Of a stretch of DNA of 64,000 nucleotides, positions 42,643 to 52,167 are shown piece after piece (position 1 is the stretch's first letter; every line of letters begins with the position of its first letter). Below the pieces are notes generated by a model. The model was not told the origin of the DNA. It did no database searches and saw only the letters and a list, made by a program, of their open reading frames with translations. Source of the stretch: Flavobacterium sp. NRK1 (GTDB lineage: Bacteria > Bacteroidota > Bacteroidia > Flavobacteriales > Flavobacteriaceae); NCBI RefSeq assembly GCF_024054175.1, contig NZ_JAMXLA010000001.1, positions 1,468,250-1,532,249 of the forward strand, written 5' to 3'. The translations under genes and the position numbers were made by a program.

Positions 42643-45600
42643 ATGAATAAAAGAAGAAAAATACTTTATTTAATATTTAGCTTTTTTATTTGGCTATTAA
42701 TTGATGCGTGCGCATACGCGCAGGTAACTCTTTCTACGCCGTCATTAGGTTTTACTCAGGCATGTGCATCGCCATCTTTTAATTCTTATAATTTTTCTTT
42801 CTCTGTAGCTCCTGTTGCAAACCTTGGCGCAGGCAATCAGTTTATAGTAGAGATGTCTAATGCCACAGGCAGCTTTGCTTCACCTACTGTAGTTGCTACC
42901 CTGCCTACAACAACCACTATAGTAGTTAACGGCAGCTTTAGTATTCCTCTTACTTCATATGGAGAAGGATACAGAATAAGGGTAAGAAGTACAGTTCCTG
43001 CTAAAACAAGTCCTTCAAGTGTAGCTTTTCCTGCTTACTACGCAATTCACAACCAGCCTTATTCTATAAATAATAATGTTGGCACTGTTAATATATGTTC
43101 AGGAACCACTTATAATCTGTCCATAGATAATACGGGTACACCAGCTTCTCCGCTATATTATCCTTCATTAACTTATAAATGGTATAAAGATTATGTGTTA
43201 ATTCCGGGTGAGACGGGATCATCTATAACTGTTTCTCAATCGGGCAGTTATTATGTTGTTACAAATTTTGGAAGCTGTGTATTTAATTCATATTCCAATA
43301 TTGTTACTGTAGCGATACAAAGCATATTAACACCACAAATAAGCACTAGTGATGGCTTAACACAAATATGCCCCGGCAATACGAAGACACTTACCAGTGA
43401 TGTACAGGATAGTAACTTTACCTATACCTGGTACCGGGATAATGTTGTGATACCTGGAGCCGTTCTCCCAACATATAATGCCTCTCAGGCAGGAATTTAC
43501 CACCTCGTAATAACAGGTGGTGGCTGCATTTTTGAGACTAACGATATTGAACTGGAATTAATTGATTTTAATCTTGATATAGATCCGGCAGTAACAACCG
43601 CTATTATCCCAGGTCAGTCAATTACGCTTACAGCTATTACAGACGCTGCCAGCCCTACATACCAATGGTATAAAAATAATATTGCAATTTCCGGGGCAAC
43701 CCAGTCAACATACAATGCTACAACACAGGGAACATATAAAGTAGCTGTAAATCAAGCAACACCTTGTAATACAACAAAAGAAGCATCAGTTGAGATTGTT
43801 TATCCTGACAGTTTCAATTTAGCAATACAGACTAATGCGGCTTACCAGTCATGTATCAGCACAACGGCTACACTGAATATTTCTCAGTTTGATGCCGTTA
43901 CGGGTGGTATTGCTACTAACCTTATAGGCAATAGTTACGGCTATACGTATCAATGGTATAAAGATGGAACGGCTGTTGCCGGGGCTACTGCTAACCTGTT
44001 AAATATTACTACTGCTGCCGATAATGGCAGTTATACACTTGAAGTTACCCTGCCGGATTATGGTATTGTAACTTCTAATGCTGTTGCAGTAAATCTGTCA
44101 ACAGGTAATGTGGTAATTTCGGGCCCTGTTACTATTTGTGAGGGTGCAATAGCTGCATTAACTTCGAGTGTAACTAATGCGGCTTATACTTACCAATGGT
44201 ATAAAGATGGTGCTTTGCTGCCTGCAATAACAACACCTACACTTGCAGCCGACTCGGAAGGAGATTATTATCTTAAAGTAACCTATGGCGGATGTACTTC
44301 GCAGTCTAATACTATTCATATAGATATTGAAAGTATAAGCATTAGCAGCACAAATCCATCTACAGATATTATTTTACCAGGACAGAGTAAGGCTCTAACA
44401 GTTACTACAGATGCTTTAGGCCCTCAGTATGTATGGTACAGGAATAATGTAGCGTTAGCCGAAACAACAGCAACACTTAATGCTACGCTTGATGGTACTT
44501 ATAAAGTTATTGTAACCCAGACTTTAGGCTGTAACGCAACAGCCGAAAGCACTTTTGTATTAAATTATCCAACAGGCTTTACTATTGCTATTGCTGCCAA
44601 TGCAGGTTATACAGCATGTACAAGCACAACCGCAACAATTAGTGTTTCCAGTTTTGAGGCGCAGACACCTTCGGGTAATGTTAACGTTGCCGGATTAGGA
44701 TATACCTATCAATGGTACAGGAATAATGTGCCTGTTGCTGGAGCCACATCAGCATCATTGGTGCTTAACAACTCATCGCAGAATGGCGATTACAGGCTTG
44801 AAGCTACCGTGCCTTATTTTCCTACAGTAATATCTAATACAATAACAGTTAATCTGGCTATGGAGCTTGTAACTGTATCTGCAGGCGGTATATTGTGTAC
44901 AGGTGGAACAACTACACTTTCTGCGAGCCCTAATAACGCTGCATATACCTACCAGTGGTATAAAAACAGTTCCGCTCTTACAGGAGAAACAGCAGCTATA
45001 TTAACAGCAGATTCGGCAGGTAATTATTATGTTGCAGTAACAAGCGGAGCTTGCAGTACCCAGTCTAATACATTAAACTTACAGGAAACAGTTATAACGG
45101 TTGGCGTAAGCACTCTTCCTACAGATGTTATATTGCCGGGACAAACAAAAACAATTACAGTTACTTCAGATGCCGTTGCACCAACTTATGAATGGTACAG
45201 GAATAATATACTTCTTGCCGAAACTTCCGATACACTTACGGCAACACAAGACGGTACATATAAAGTTATAGTAAATCAAACATCGGGTTGTACAACAAGT
45301 GCAGAGACTACTTTTGTACTAAATTATCCAACGGGCTTTAATTTAGCTATAGCAGCAGATGCTGCATATGTGTCTTGCAGCAGTACTATAGCTTCTTTAG
45401 ATGTTACAGCATTTACTGCAACTATACCTTCCGGCACTATAGATGTATCGGCTTTAGGATACCAATATCAATGGTATAAAAATAATGTGGCTGTGGCGGG
45501 AGCAACATCACAAACGCTGATAATAAGCAGTGCATCTCAAAACGGAGTTTATAAGCTTGAAGCTACGGTTCCTGATTATGGAGTTGTAACATCAAATAAT

Positions 45601-48600
45601 GTTACGGTAAATGTGGCTGTAGAATCTATAGTTATAACCAATGCTGTAGCTTTGTGTGAAGGCTCTACAGTAATAATAAATGCTAATGTAAGCGATGCGG
45701 GTTATACTTACCAGTGGTATAAAAACAGTACTGCAATTACAGGAGAAACTACTTCTGCGCTTACGGCAAGCACGCCTGGCAATTATTATTTAATAGTATC
45801 TGGCGGAACATGTACTGCCCAGTCTAACACGGTAAATCTTCAGGTTTCAGAAATAGCAGTAAACACTACTAATCCGGCTACAGATATTATATTTCCGGGA
45901 CAGACAAAAACGCTTAGCGTTACTACAGATGCTGTTGCTCCAACCTATGCGTGGTATAGAAACAATGTGTTGATTGCCACAGCAACCGGACCGACTTATA
46001 CTGCCACACAGGATGGTGAATATAAGGTAGTTGTTACACAAACATCAGGGTGTACAGCTACAGAAGAAAAAATATTTATGTTGGAATATCCAACAGGATT
46101 TACAATTACCGTTGCTGCAAATGCAGGTTATACCGCATGTACAAGCAGTAGCGCTACACTTACTGTAACAAGTTTTACAGCAACTACTCCTAGCGGAAGT
46201 ATAGATGCATCTGCATTAGGATATGCTTATCAGTGGTATAAAGGCAGTACACCTGTTTCAGGCGCTACATCATCATCTTTAATACTTAATAATCCTTCGC
46301 AGAATGGCAATTACAAAGTAGTTGTAACAATACCTGATTTTGCACCGTTAAATTCAAATACTGTTGCTGTAAGCCTTGCGCTACCTGTAGGCTCTGTTGT
46401 AGTTACCAAAAGTGGTCCTTTATGTATGGCGTCAACAGTAGTTCTGTCTTCAAGTATAACAGATGCAGGTTATAGCTATCAATGGTATAAAAACGGATTG
46501 CAATTGGCGGGAGCCACAGCTTCATCATTAACTACGGGTAATCCGGGCGATTATTATCTGGTAGTTACTGCCGGAGCATGTACCTCGCAGTCTAATACTT
46601 TGGCACTGCAAACAGCCTCAATTGTAATAAACAGTACCAACCCTGCTACAGATATTATTTTACCGGGACAAACTAAAAACATAACAGTTACTACAGATGC
46701 TACAGCGCCAACCTATGCCTGGTACAGAAACAATGTACTGCTGCCGGATACGGGAGCTTCAATTACTGCAACTCAGGATGGTGATTATAAAGTTATAGTA
46801 ACAGAAACTGCAGGCTGTACAATAACAGCTCAAAAAATATTTACATTACAATATCCAACAGGCTTTACAATTACAATTGCTGCAAATGCCGGTTATACTC
46901 CATGTGCAACAACACCTGTCACCTTGAGCGTAACGGCTTTTTCAGCAATTATTCCAACAGGCACGGTAGATGTTTCTTCTTTAGGGTATCAGTACCAATG
47001 GTATAATGGCAGTGTGCCGGTTGCAGGAGCTACTTCTTCAACATTAACACTTACCGATGCTTCTCAAAACGGGAATTATAAAGTTGTAGCTACTGTACCT
47101 GATTTTGCACCAATTAATTCTAATAATGTAAGTGTAAATATTGCCATGCCGGCGGGTTCTGTAACAATAAGTCAGAGTGGTACTTTATGTTCAGGCTCGA
47201 CTGTAGCGCTTACTTCAGCTATAACAGGGACGACTTATACCTATCAGTGGTACAAAAATGGTTCGGCACTCGCAGGAGCTACTTCATCATCATTTATGAC
47301 GGGAACAGAAGGTAATTATTATTTAGTTGTTACCGCAGGAACCTGTACTTCACAATCTAACACACTAAATGTTACCGAAGCGCAAATTGTAATAAACAGT
47401 ACAAATCCGGTTACAGATGTTATACTTCCGGGAGATAGTAAACTACTTACTGTTACCACAGATGCAGTAGCACCTATATATGCATGGTACAGAAATAATG
47501 TGCTGCTAAGCGAAACGTCTGCATCGCTTATAGTTACAGAAGACGGAGAGTATAAAGTTGTAGTTACACAAACATCAGGCTGTAATGCTACACAGGAAAA
47601 AATATTTACACTACAGTACCCAACAGGATTTACAATAACAATTGCTCCGGATGCTGCTTATGCAGATTGTACAAGTGTTACGGCAACATTACAGGTAAGC
47701 AGCTTTACAGCCCAGACCCCTTTGGGAGATATTAATGTTGCTGTATCGGGCTATTTGTATCAGTGGTATAAAGATAATTCTCCATTAGTAGGGGAAACTT
47801 CCCAGACATTATCTTTAAGCGGAGCTGCTCAAAACGGTGAATATAAGCTACAGGTTATAATACCTCAGTTTAGCCCTGTATTCTCTAATGCTGTTGTTGT
47901 TAAAATGGCAATGGATCCTGTTGTTATAACTAACAGTGGTGTATTGTGTGATGGATCTACAGTAGATATAGTTTCAGGTGTAGCTAATCCGTCTTACACG
48001 TATCAATGGTATAAAGACGGTTTACCTGTATCAGGCGCTACATCGTCTGTGTACACTGCTTCACAGGAAGGCGATTACTATTTAATTGTTGCTTATGATG
48101 GTTGTACAATTCAGTCTAATACACTTAACTTACAAACAACTGGTATTGCAATAAACAGTACAAATCCTGATACAGATATTATTTTACCCGGACAAACTAA
48201 AACAATAACTGTTACCACAGATGCATCTGGGCCACAATATACATGGTATAAAGATGGTGTGCTGCTTACTGAAACATCTGCCACGCTTACAGCTACACAA
48301 AACGGAACTTATAAAGTTGTAGTACTGCAAACCGTAGGCTGTAATGCTACACAAGAGAAAATATTTACACTTAATTACCCTACCGGATTCCAGATTACCG
48401 TTGCAACAGATGCATCTTACATTGCCTGCACCAGTAATGCAGTAACGCTAAATGTATCTAATTTTATAGCGCTAGCCCCCAATGGCGCTATTGATGTAAT
48501 GGCAGCAGGCTACCAGTACCAATGGTATAAAAATAATGCGCCTTTAACAGGAGAAACAAACGCTGCATTAACACTTAACGATCCGTCTCAAAACGGAACA

Positions 48601-50157
48601 TATAAAGTTGAGGCTGCAATACCGGATTTTGCACCTGTATTTTCTAATGATATTGCAGTAAACCTTGGGCTAGGAACCGTAACCCTTACCTCTTCAGGTT
48701 CATTATGTGATACAGGATCGCAGGTAGTATTCATAAGTAATATCACCAATACTGATTATACTTATACATGGTATAAAGATGGTGTAGTGCAAACTACAGG
48801 AAATACTCCTGATTTTACCACAACACTGCCCGGAGATTATTATGTAGAAGTAACCAATGGCATTTGTACTACTGCATCAAATACCCTGAATATTCAGCAG
48901 AGCGATTTTGACCTTACAGCTACAGGTCCGCTTACAGGAATAATAATTCCGGGAGAAACTAAAATTCTGTCGGTTACTACTACTGCACAGCAGCCAGCTT
49001 ATGTATGGTACAGAAACGGAATACTAATAGAAGGAGAAGAAACAGCTTCACTTACAGCCACACTTGCGGGAGAATATAAAGTAATGGTAACGCAGACACA
49101 GGATTGTATAATAACAAAAGAACTGTTGTTTGATCTTACTAATCCGTCAGGTTTTGCACTTACAATTGCTGCACAGAATTATGAAAGCTGTGTAAGTACA
49201 GAAGCTAATCTTTACATTTCTGAATTCAAGGCAATTACCGATCAGGGAATTATAAGCCTTATAGGCAATGATTTTGATTATGCCTACCAGTGGTATAAAG
49301 ATGGAGGTGTAATACCGGGAGCAACAGATGTTGCTTACTTAGCAACAGAAACAGGGATTTATTCTCTTGAAGTGAATATTCCGGGATTTGGAATTGTAAA
49401 TTCAAATGGAATTGCTGTAGAAGTTGCTTTTACAGACCATGTTACTATTACTATGGACGGTGTATTTTGTACGGATGGATCTGAAGTGACCCTTTACAGT
49501 GATATTACAAATGAGGAATATTTATATGCATGGTATCATGATGGGGCAACCCTTATAGTAGGGGCAGATTCTAATGTTACAGTAAGTGAGATGGGAAGCT
49601 ATTATCTTGAAGTAAGCTATAATGGTTGTACGGTAACATCTAATACACTGGTACTTGAGCCATATGATATAGACCAATTTGTAATAAGTGTTGATGAAAA
49701 TGTTGATTTACCTGAAGGAACCACAAAAATAGTTACAGCAAGTGGTGCAGATTCATACACCTGGTATTTTAATGGTGAAGAAATAGCTACAGGAGACTCA
49801 ATAGAGATTTCGGAGCCGGGAACTTATATGGTTAAGGCACAAATAGGCGAGTGTGAGGTTACAAGGCAGTTTGTAGTTGCCATTAAAGAAAATAACCTTG
49901 TAGCAATACCTAATGTAATAACACCTAACGGAGATGGTATTAATGATACATGGGCACTGCCGCTAAAATATATTAGTGAAGATATAGAAATAATGATTTA
50001 TTCACCGGATGGCACCTTGATATTAAGGCAGTCGCCTTATAACAATAGCTGGCCGGAGAGTGATTTTTTATGGTTGCAAAAAGACCCTGTGTTTTATTAC
50101 ACAATAATGGAGGGTACGGAGATTATAAGAAGAGGTTCAATAACATTTGTAAAGTAA
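42643..50157 (+). CDS. Giant Ig-repeat surface protein with T9SS type B tail (sprC position)
   Basis: A 2504-residue exported protein. The signal peptide ends near DACAYAQ (residues 1-27). An N-terminal beta domain (about 30-150) is followed by Ig-like domains marked by YQWYK and YAWYR. From residue about 388 three-domain modules of 253-255 residues repeat; anchors PxGF lie at 388, 643, 896, 1150, 1405, 1660, 1913 and 2168. The last 85 residues (IPNVITPNGDGINDTWALPL to RRGSITFVK) are the gliding-associated C-terminal domain, a type B T9SS signal. The gene is followed after 3 bases by a PorP/SprF-SPOR protein and then a SprB-like adhesin, which is how I recall sprC-sprD-sprB of F. johnsoniae. 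The symbol is withheld because orthology was not tested. Confidence 0.85.
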   Translation: MNKRRKILYLIFSFFIWLLIDACAYAQVTLSTPSLGFTQACASPSFNSYNFSFSVAPVANLGAGNQFIVEMSNATGSFASPTVVATLPTTTTIVVNGSFSIPLTSYGEGYRIRVRSTVPAKTSPSSVAFPAYYAIHNQPYSINNNVGTVNICSGTTYNLSIDNTGTPASPLYYPSLTYKWYKDYVLIPGETGSSITVSQSGSYYVVTNFGSCVFNSYSNIVTVAIQSILTPQISTSDGLTQICPGNTKTLTSDVQDSNFTYTWYRDNVVIPGAVLPTYNASQAGIYHLVITGGGCIFETNDIELELIDFNLDIDPAVTTAIIPGQSITLTAITDAASPTYQWYKNNIAISGATQSTYNATTQGTYKVAVNQATPCNTTKEASVEIVYPDSFNLAIQTNAAYQSCISTTATLNISQFDAVTGGIATNLIGNSYGYTYQWYKDGTAVAGATANLLNITTAADNGSYTLEVTLPDYGIVTSNAVAVNLSTGNVVISGPVTICEGAIAALTSSVTNAAYTYQWYKDGALLPAITTPTLAADSEGDYYLKVTYGGCTSQSNTIHIDIESISISSTNPSTDIILPGQSKALTVTTDALGPQYVWYRNNVALAETTATLNATLDGTYKVIVTQTLGCNATAESTFVLNYPTGFTIAIAANAGYTACTSTTATISVSSFEAQTPSGNVNVAGLGYTYQWYRNNVPVAGATSASLVLNNSSQNGDYRLEATVPYFPTVISNTITVNLAMELVTVSAGGILCTGGTTTLSASPNNAAYTYQWYKNSSALTGETAAILTADSAGNYYVAVTSGACSTQSNTLNLQETVITVGVSTLPTDVILPGQTKTITVTSDAVAPTYEWYRNNILLAETSDTLTATQDGTYKVIVNQTSGCTTSAETTFVLNYPTGFNLAIAADAAYVSCSSTIASLDVTAFTATIPSGTIDVSALGYQYQWYKNNVAVAGATSQTLIISSASQNGVYKLEATVPDYGVVTSNNVTVNVAVESIVITNAVALCEGSTVIINANVSDAGYTYQWYKNSTAITGETTSALTASTPGNYYLIVSGGTCTAQSNTVNLQVSEIAVNTTNPATDIIFPGQTKTLSVTTDAVAPTYAWYRNNVLIATATGPTYTATQDGEYKVVVTQTSGCTATEEKIFMLEYPTGFTITVAANAGYTACTSSSATLTVTSFTATTPSGSIDASALGYAYQWYKGSTPVSGATSSSLILNNPSQNGNYKVVVTIPDFAPLNSNTVAVSLALPVGSVVVTKSGPLCMASTVVLSSSITDAGYSYQWYKNGLQLAGATASSLTTGNPGDYYLVVTAGACTSQSNTLALQTASIVINSTNPATDIILPGQTKNITVTTDATAPTYAWYRNNVLLPDTGASITATQDGDYKVIVTETAGCTITAQKIFTLQYPTGFTITIAANAGYTPCATTPVTLSVTAFSAIIPTGTVDVSSLGYQYQWYNGSVPVAGATSSTLTLTDASQNGNYKVVATVPDFAPINSNNVSVNIAMPAGSVTISQSGTLCSGSTVALTSAITGTTYTYQWYKNGSALAGATSSSFMTGTEGNYYLVVTAGTCTSQSNTLNVTEAQIVINSTNPVTDVILPGDSKLLTVTTDAVAPIYAWYRNNVLLSETSASLIVTEDGEYKVVVTQTSGCNATQEKIFTLQYPTGFTITIAPDAAYADCTSVTATLQVSSFTAQTPLGDINVAVSGYLYQWYKDNSPLVGETSQTLSLSGAAQNGEYKLQVIIPQFSPVFSNAVVVKMAMDPVVITNSGVLCDGSTVDIVSGVANPSYTYQWYKDGLPVSGATSSVYTASQEGDYYLIVAYDGCTIQSNTLNLQTTGIAINSTNPDTDIILPGQTKTITVTTDASGPQYTWYKDGVLLTETSATLTATQNGTYKVVVLQTVGCNATQEKIFTLNYPTGFQITVATDASYIACTSNAVTLNVSNFIALAPNGAIDVMAAGYQYQWYKNNAPLTGETNAALTLNDPSQNGTYKVEAAIPDFAPVFSNDIAVNLGLGTVTLTSSGSLCDTGSQVVFISNITNTDYTYTWYKDGVVQTTGNTPDFTTTLPGDYYVEVTNGICTTASNTLNIQQSDFDLTATGPLTGIIIPGETKILSVTTTAQQPAYVWYRNGILIEGEETASLTATLAGEYKVMVTQTQDCIITKELLFDLTNPSGFALTIAAQNYESCVSTEANLYISEFKAITDQGIISLIGNDFDYAYQWYKDGGVIPGATDVAYLATETGIYSLEVNIPGFGIVNSNGIAVEVAFTDHVTITMDGVFCTDGSEVTLYSDITNEEYLYAWYHDGATLIVGADSNVTVSEMGSYYLEVSYNGCTVTSNTLVLEPYDIDQFVISVDENVDLPEGTTKIVTASGADSYTWYFNGEEIATGDSIEISEPGTYMVKAQIGECEVTRQFVVAIKENNLVAIPNVITPNGDGINDTWALPLKYISEDIEIMIYSPDGTLILRQSPYNNSWPESDFLWLQKDPVFYYTIMEGTEIIRRGSITFVK
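43320..49660 (+). repeat. Array of about eight 254-residue Ig modules
   Basis: Within the giant surface protein, a unit of about 762 bases recurs with a spacing of 759-765 bases. Each unit has three Ig-like domains: one with GYTYQWYKNxxxLxGAT, one with STNPxTDIILPGQTK and YAWYRNNVLL, and one with YPTGFTI. The units are clearly related in DNA but not identical, and the first and last are the most diverged. Confidence 0.85.
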
Positions 50158-50160
50158 AGG

Positions 50161-52110
50161 ATGATAAAAAACTATTTTTCTTTATTTCTACTCGTGTTTT
50201 TAACTGCCTTTAATATGGTAAATGCTCAGGATACGCCTGTACTTACCTTTAATTTCCCCGCGCAGAACAATTTAAAATATAACAGGTTTTTATTAAATCC
50301 GGCATTTTCATTTGTGAGAGAAGATAACACATATGTATCAATTTACCACCGTAACCAATGGATGCAGTATGATGACTCACCTAAGGTTTATCTGCTTTCT
50401 ACAACCGGAAGATTTACCGACAGGGCAGGTTTTGGTTTTGGAATCTTTCAGCAGACACTTGGAGTAATAACAAGTTTTGGAGGCGTTGGCAACTATGCTT
50501 ACAATGTTAGGATTAAAGATAAAATCAACCTCACTATGGGTTTTAATATTGCTTATTATAACAGCGGGGTAGACAGAAACAGAAGCATTACAGAAGAGCC
50601 GGACCCTTTGTTGTTATCTATGCGCAATACTTCGCTTTTAAGTATAAGGCCGGGTATTAATATTGGATATAAAGAATTTGACTTAGGGTTTTATGCCGAA
50701 AACTTTGTAGACTATAATTTTAAATCGGCAGGTAATCCTAAAGATTTTATAAACAAAACCTATTCAGGTCATTTAATGTATACTCACCAGATGACTTCGC
50801 TTAAAGATTTTTTTCAGGATAGTGAATTCAGGTTAATGCTGCGTGGAAAAACAAGTGAATTATATGGTTTTGGACTTAGCGGATCGCTAATAGTAAGTTT
50901 TCCAAAATTTGGATGGCTTCAAACCGGTATAGACGAATATTATGGAGTAGCAATTGGGGCAGGTTTCCATTTTACAAAAAGGCTTTCACTGGGTTATACT
51001 TTTGAAAGAATCACTAAAAATGCACTGGTTAATTTAGGGCCAACTCATGAAATAACAATGGTGTTTAGCTTTAAAGACAGAGATGCAGCCAGGAAAAAAT
51101 ATATGGAGCAGGCTGAAAAGCCGAAAGATACACTGGCAGAGCTTGAAGAAGAATTAAAAGATGATTTAAAGGAAGAAGATATTGAGGCTAAAGACAGTAC
51201 TGCTGCTGCCGAGTTTGACAATAAAGTTGAGATTGAAAAGCTGAAAATGGATCTTGATCCTGAGAGCATGCATTTACTGGAAGATCTTATAAAAGAAGAT
51301 TCATTGGCTAAAGTCAAAAAGGCTGAATTTGATCAAAAAGTAAAAAATCTTAAAGAGTATGCCAGGCGAGAAAAGGCAGCAAAAGAAAAAGCAGGAGATA
51401 ATAAGCCTATAGAACTTAAAAACATAAAACAATCTAAACGAATTGAAGATCCAAAAACACTGGAAGAACTTAAATATGCACCTGACGGATATTATGTGGT
51501 TTCTAAGGATAAAAAAGCGAAAGACAGTGATAAAGAAGTAAAAATAGAAAAACACAAATCGTTTACTGAAGCAGCAAACGCTTCAGAAAAGAAAAAAGCG
51601 TCGGGCAAAGAAAAAGGGGTGTATATAGTACACGTAGATAATAACCCTAATCCAGAACTTGAAGAACAAATTGTAAAAAAACCGAAATCTGATAACACCT
51701 TACAAAATGAAACACAACTACAAACAAACAGCGATATCCCGCTTCCTCTGGAAGATGTAAAAGGAGATACACTTAAAACAGAAGAGGATATTAAGGAATT
51801 TTATTCTGATAAAACAGCTAAGCCGAGGGAAGCTGTTAAAAAAGTAAACAGGCTTAATGTTGAGGGTATGGAACCCGGCTATTATATTATTGCAAACGTA
51901 TTTTCGGGACAGGAAAATGCAGAAAATTTCGTAGCCAAAATGGCTGAGAGAAATATAAAAGCAGGAATATTTTTAAACCCTAAGAACAATTTCAGGTATG
52001 TGTATTTAAAACGACTAAGTACCTGGCGGGAGGCACTGATCTCTTACTATTCAAATGTGGACAATATTTATTTTGAGTCCATTTGGATTATGAGTATCAA
52101 TACCAACTAA
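50161..52110 (+). CDS. PorP/SprF barrel fused to coiled coil and SPOR domain (sprD position)
   Basis: A 649-residue outer-membrane protein. The signal peptide ends at about residue 22 (NMVNAQ). Residues about 30-300 form a PorP/SprF barrel (KYNRFLLNPAFSFVRED, YHRNQWMQYDDSPKVYLLST, GPTHEITMVFSF). Residues about 310-470 are highly charged and probably coiled coil, with a segment YAPDGYYVVSKDKK that may be a degenerate SPOR-like repeat. Residues about 570-645 look like a SPOR peptidoglycan-binding domain (PGYYIIANVFSGQENAENFV, FRYVYLKRLSTWREAL). The protein would tie an outer-membrane barrel to the cell wall. It lies 3 bases after the giant Ig-repeat gene and 57 bases before the SprB-like gene, so it most likely serves these two cargo proteins. 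Confidence 0.85.
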   Translation: MIKNYFSLFLLVFLTAFNMVNAQDTPVLTFNFPAQNNLKYNRFLLNPAFSFVREDNTYVSIYHRNQWMQYDDSPKVYLLSTTGRFTDRAGFGFGIFQQTLGVITSFGGVGNYAYNVRIKDKINLTMGFNIAYYNSGVDRNRSITEEPDPLLLSMRNTSLLSIRPGINIGYKEFDLGFYAENFVDYNFKSAGNPKDFINKTYSGHLMYTHQMTSLKDFFQDSEFRLMLRGKTSELYGFGLSGSLIVSFPKFGWLQTGIDEYYGVAIGAGFHFTKRLSLGYTFERITKNALVNLGPTHEITMVFSFKDRDAARKKYMEQAEKPKDTLAELEEELKDDLKEEDIEAKDSTAAAEFDNKVEIEKLKMDLDPESMHLLEDLIKEDSLAKVKKAEFDQKVKNLKEYARREKAAKEKAGDNKPIELKNIKQSKRIEDPKTLEELKYAPDGYYVVSKDKKAKDSDKEVKIEKHKSFTEAANASEKKKASGKEKGVYIVHVDNNPNPELEEQIVKKPKSDNTLQNETQLQTNSDIPLPLEDVKGDTLKTEEDIKEFYSDKTAKPREAVKKVNRLNVEGMEPGYYIIANVFSGQENAENFVAKMAERNIKAGIFLNPKNNFRYVYLKRLSTWREALISYYSNVDNIYFESIWIMSINTN

Positions 52111-52167
52111 TAGCGGAAAACACTAAAAAGGAAACACCAAAATCAACTAAAACTACCAAAAACACCA
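52111..52167 (+). promoter_or_regulatory. A/C-rich leader of the SprB-like gene
   Basis: 57 bases between the two genes, almost lacking T and G near the start codon (AACTAAAACTACCAAAAACA then CCAATG). Unstructured A/C-rich leaders of this type take the place of Shine-Dalgarno sequences in Bacteroidota. No terminator is seen, so the gene is probably read with the two upstream genes. Confidence 0.45.
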
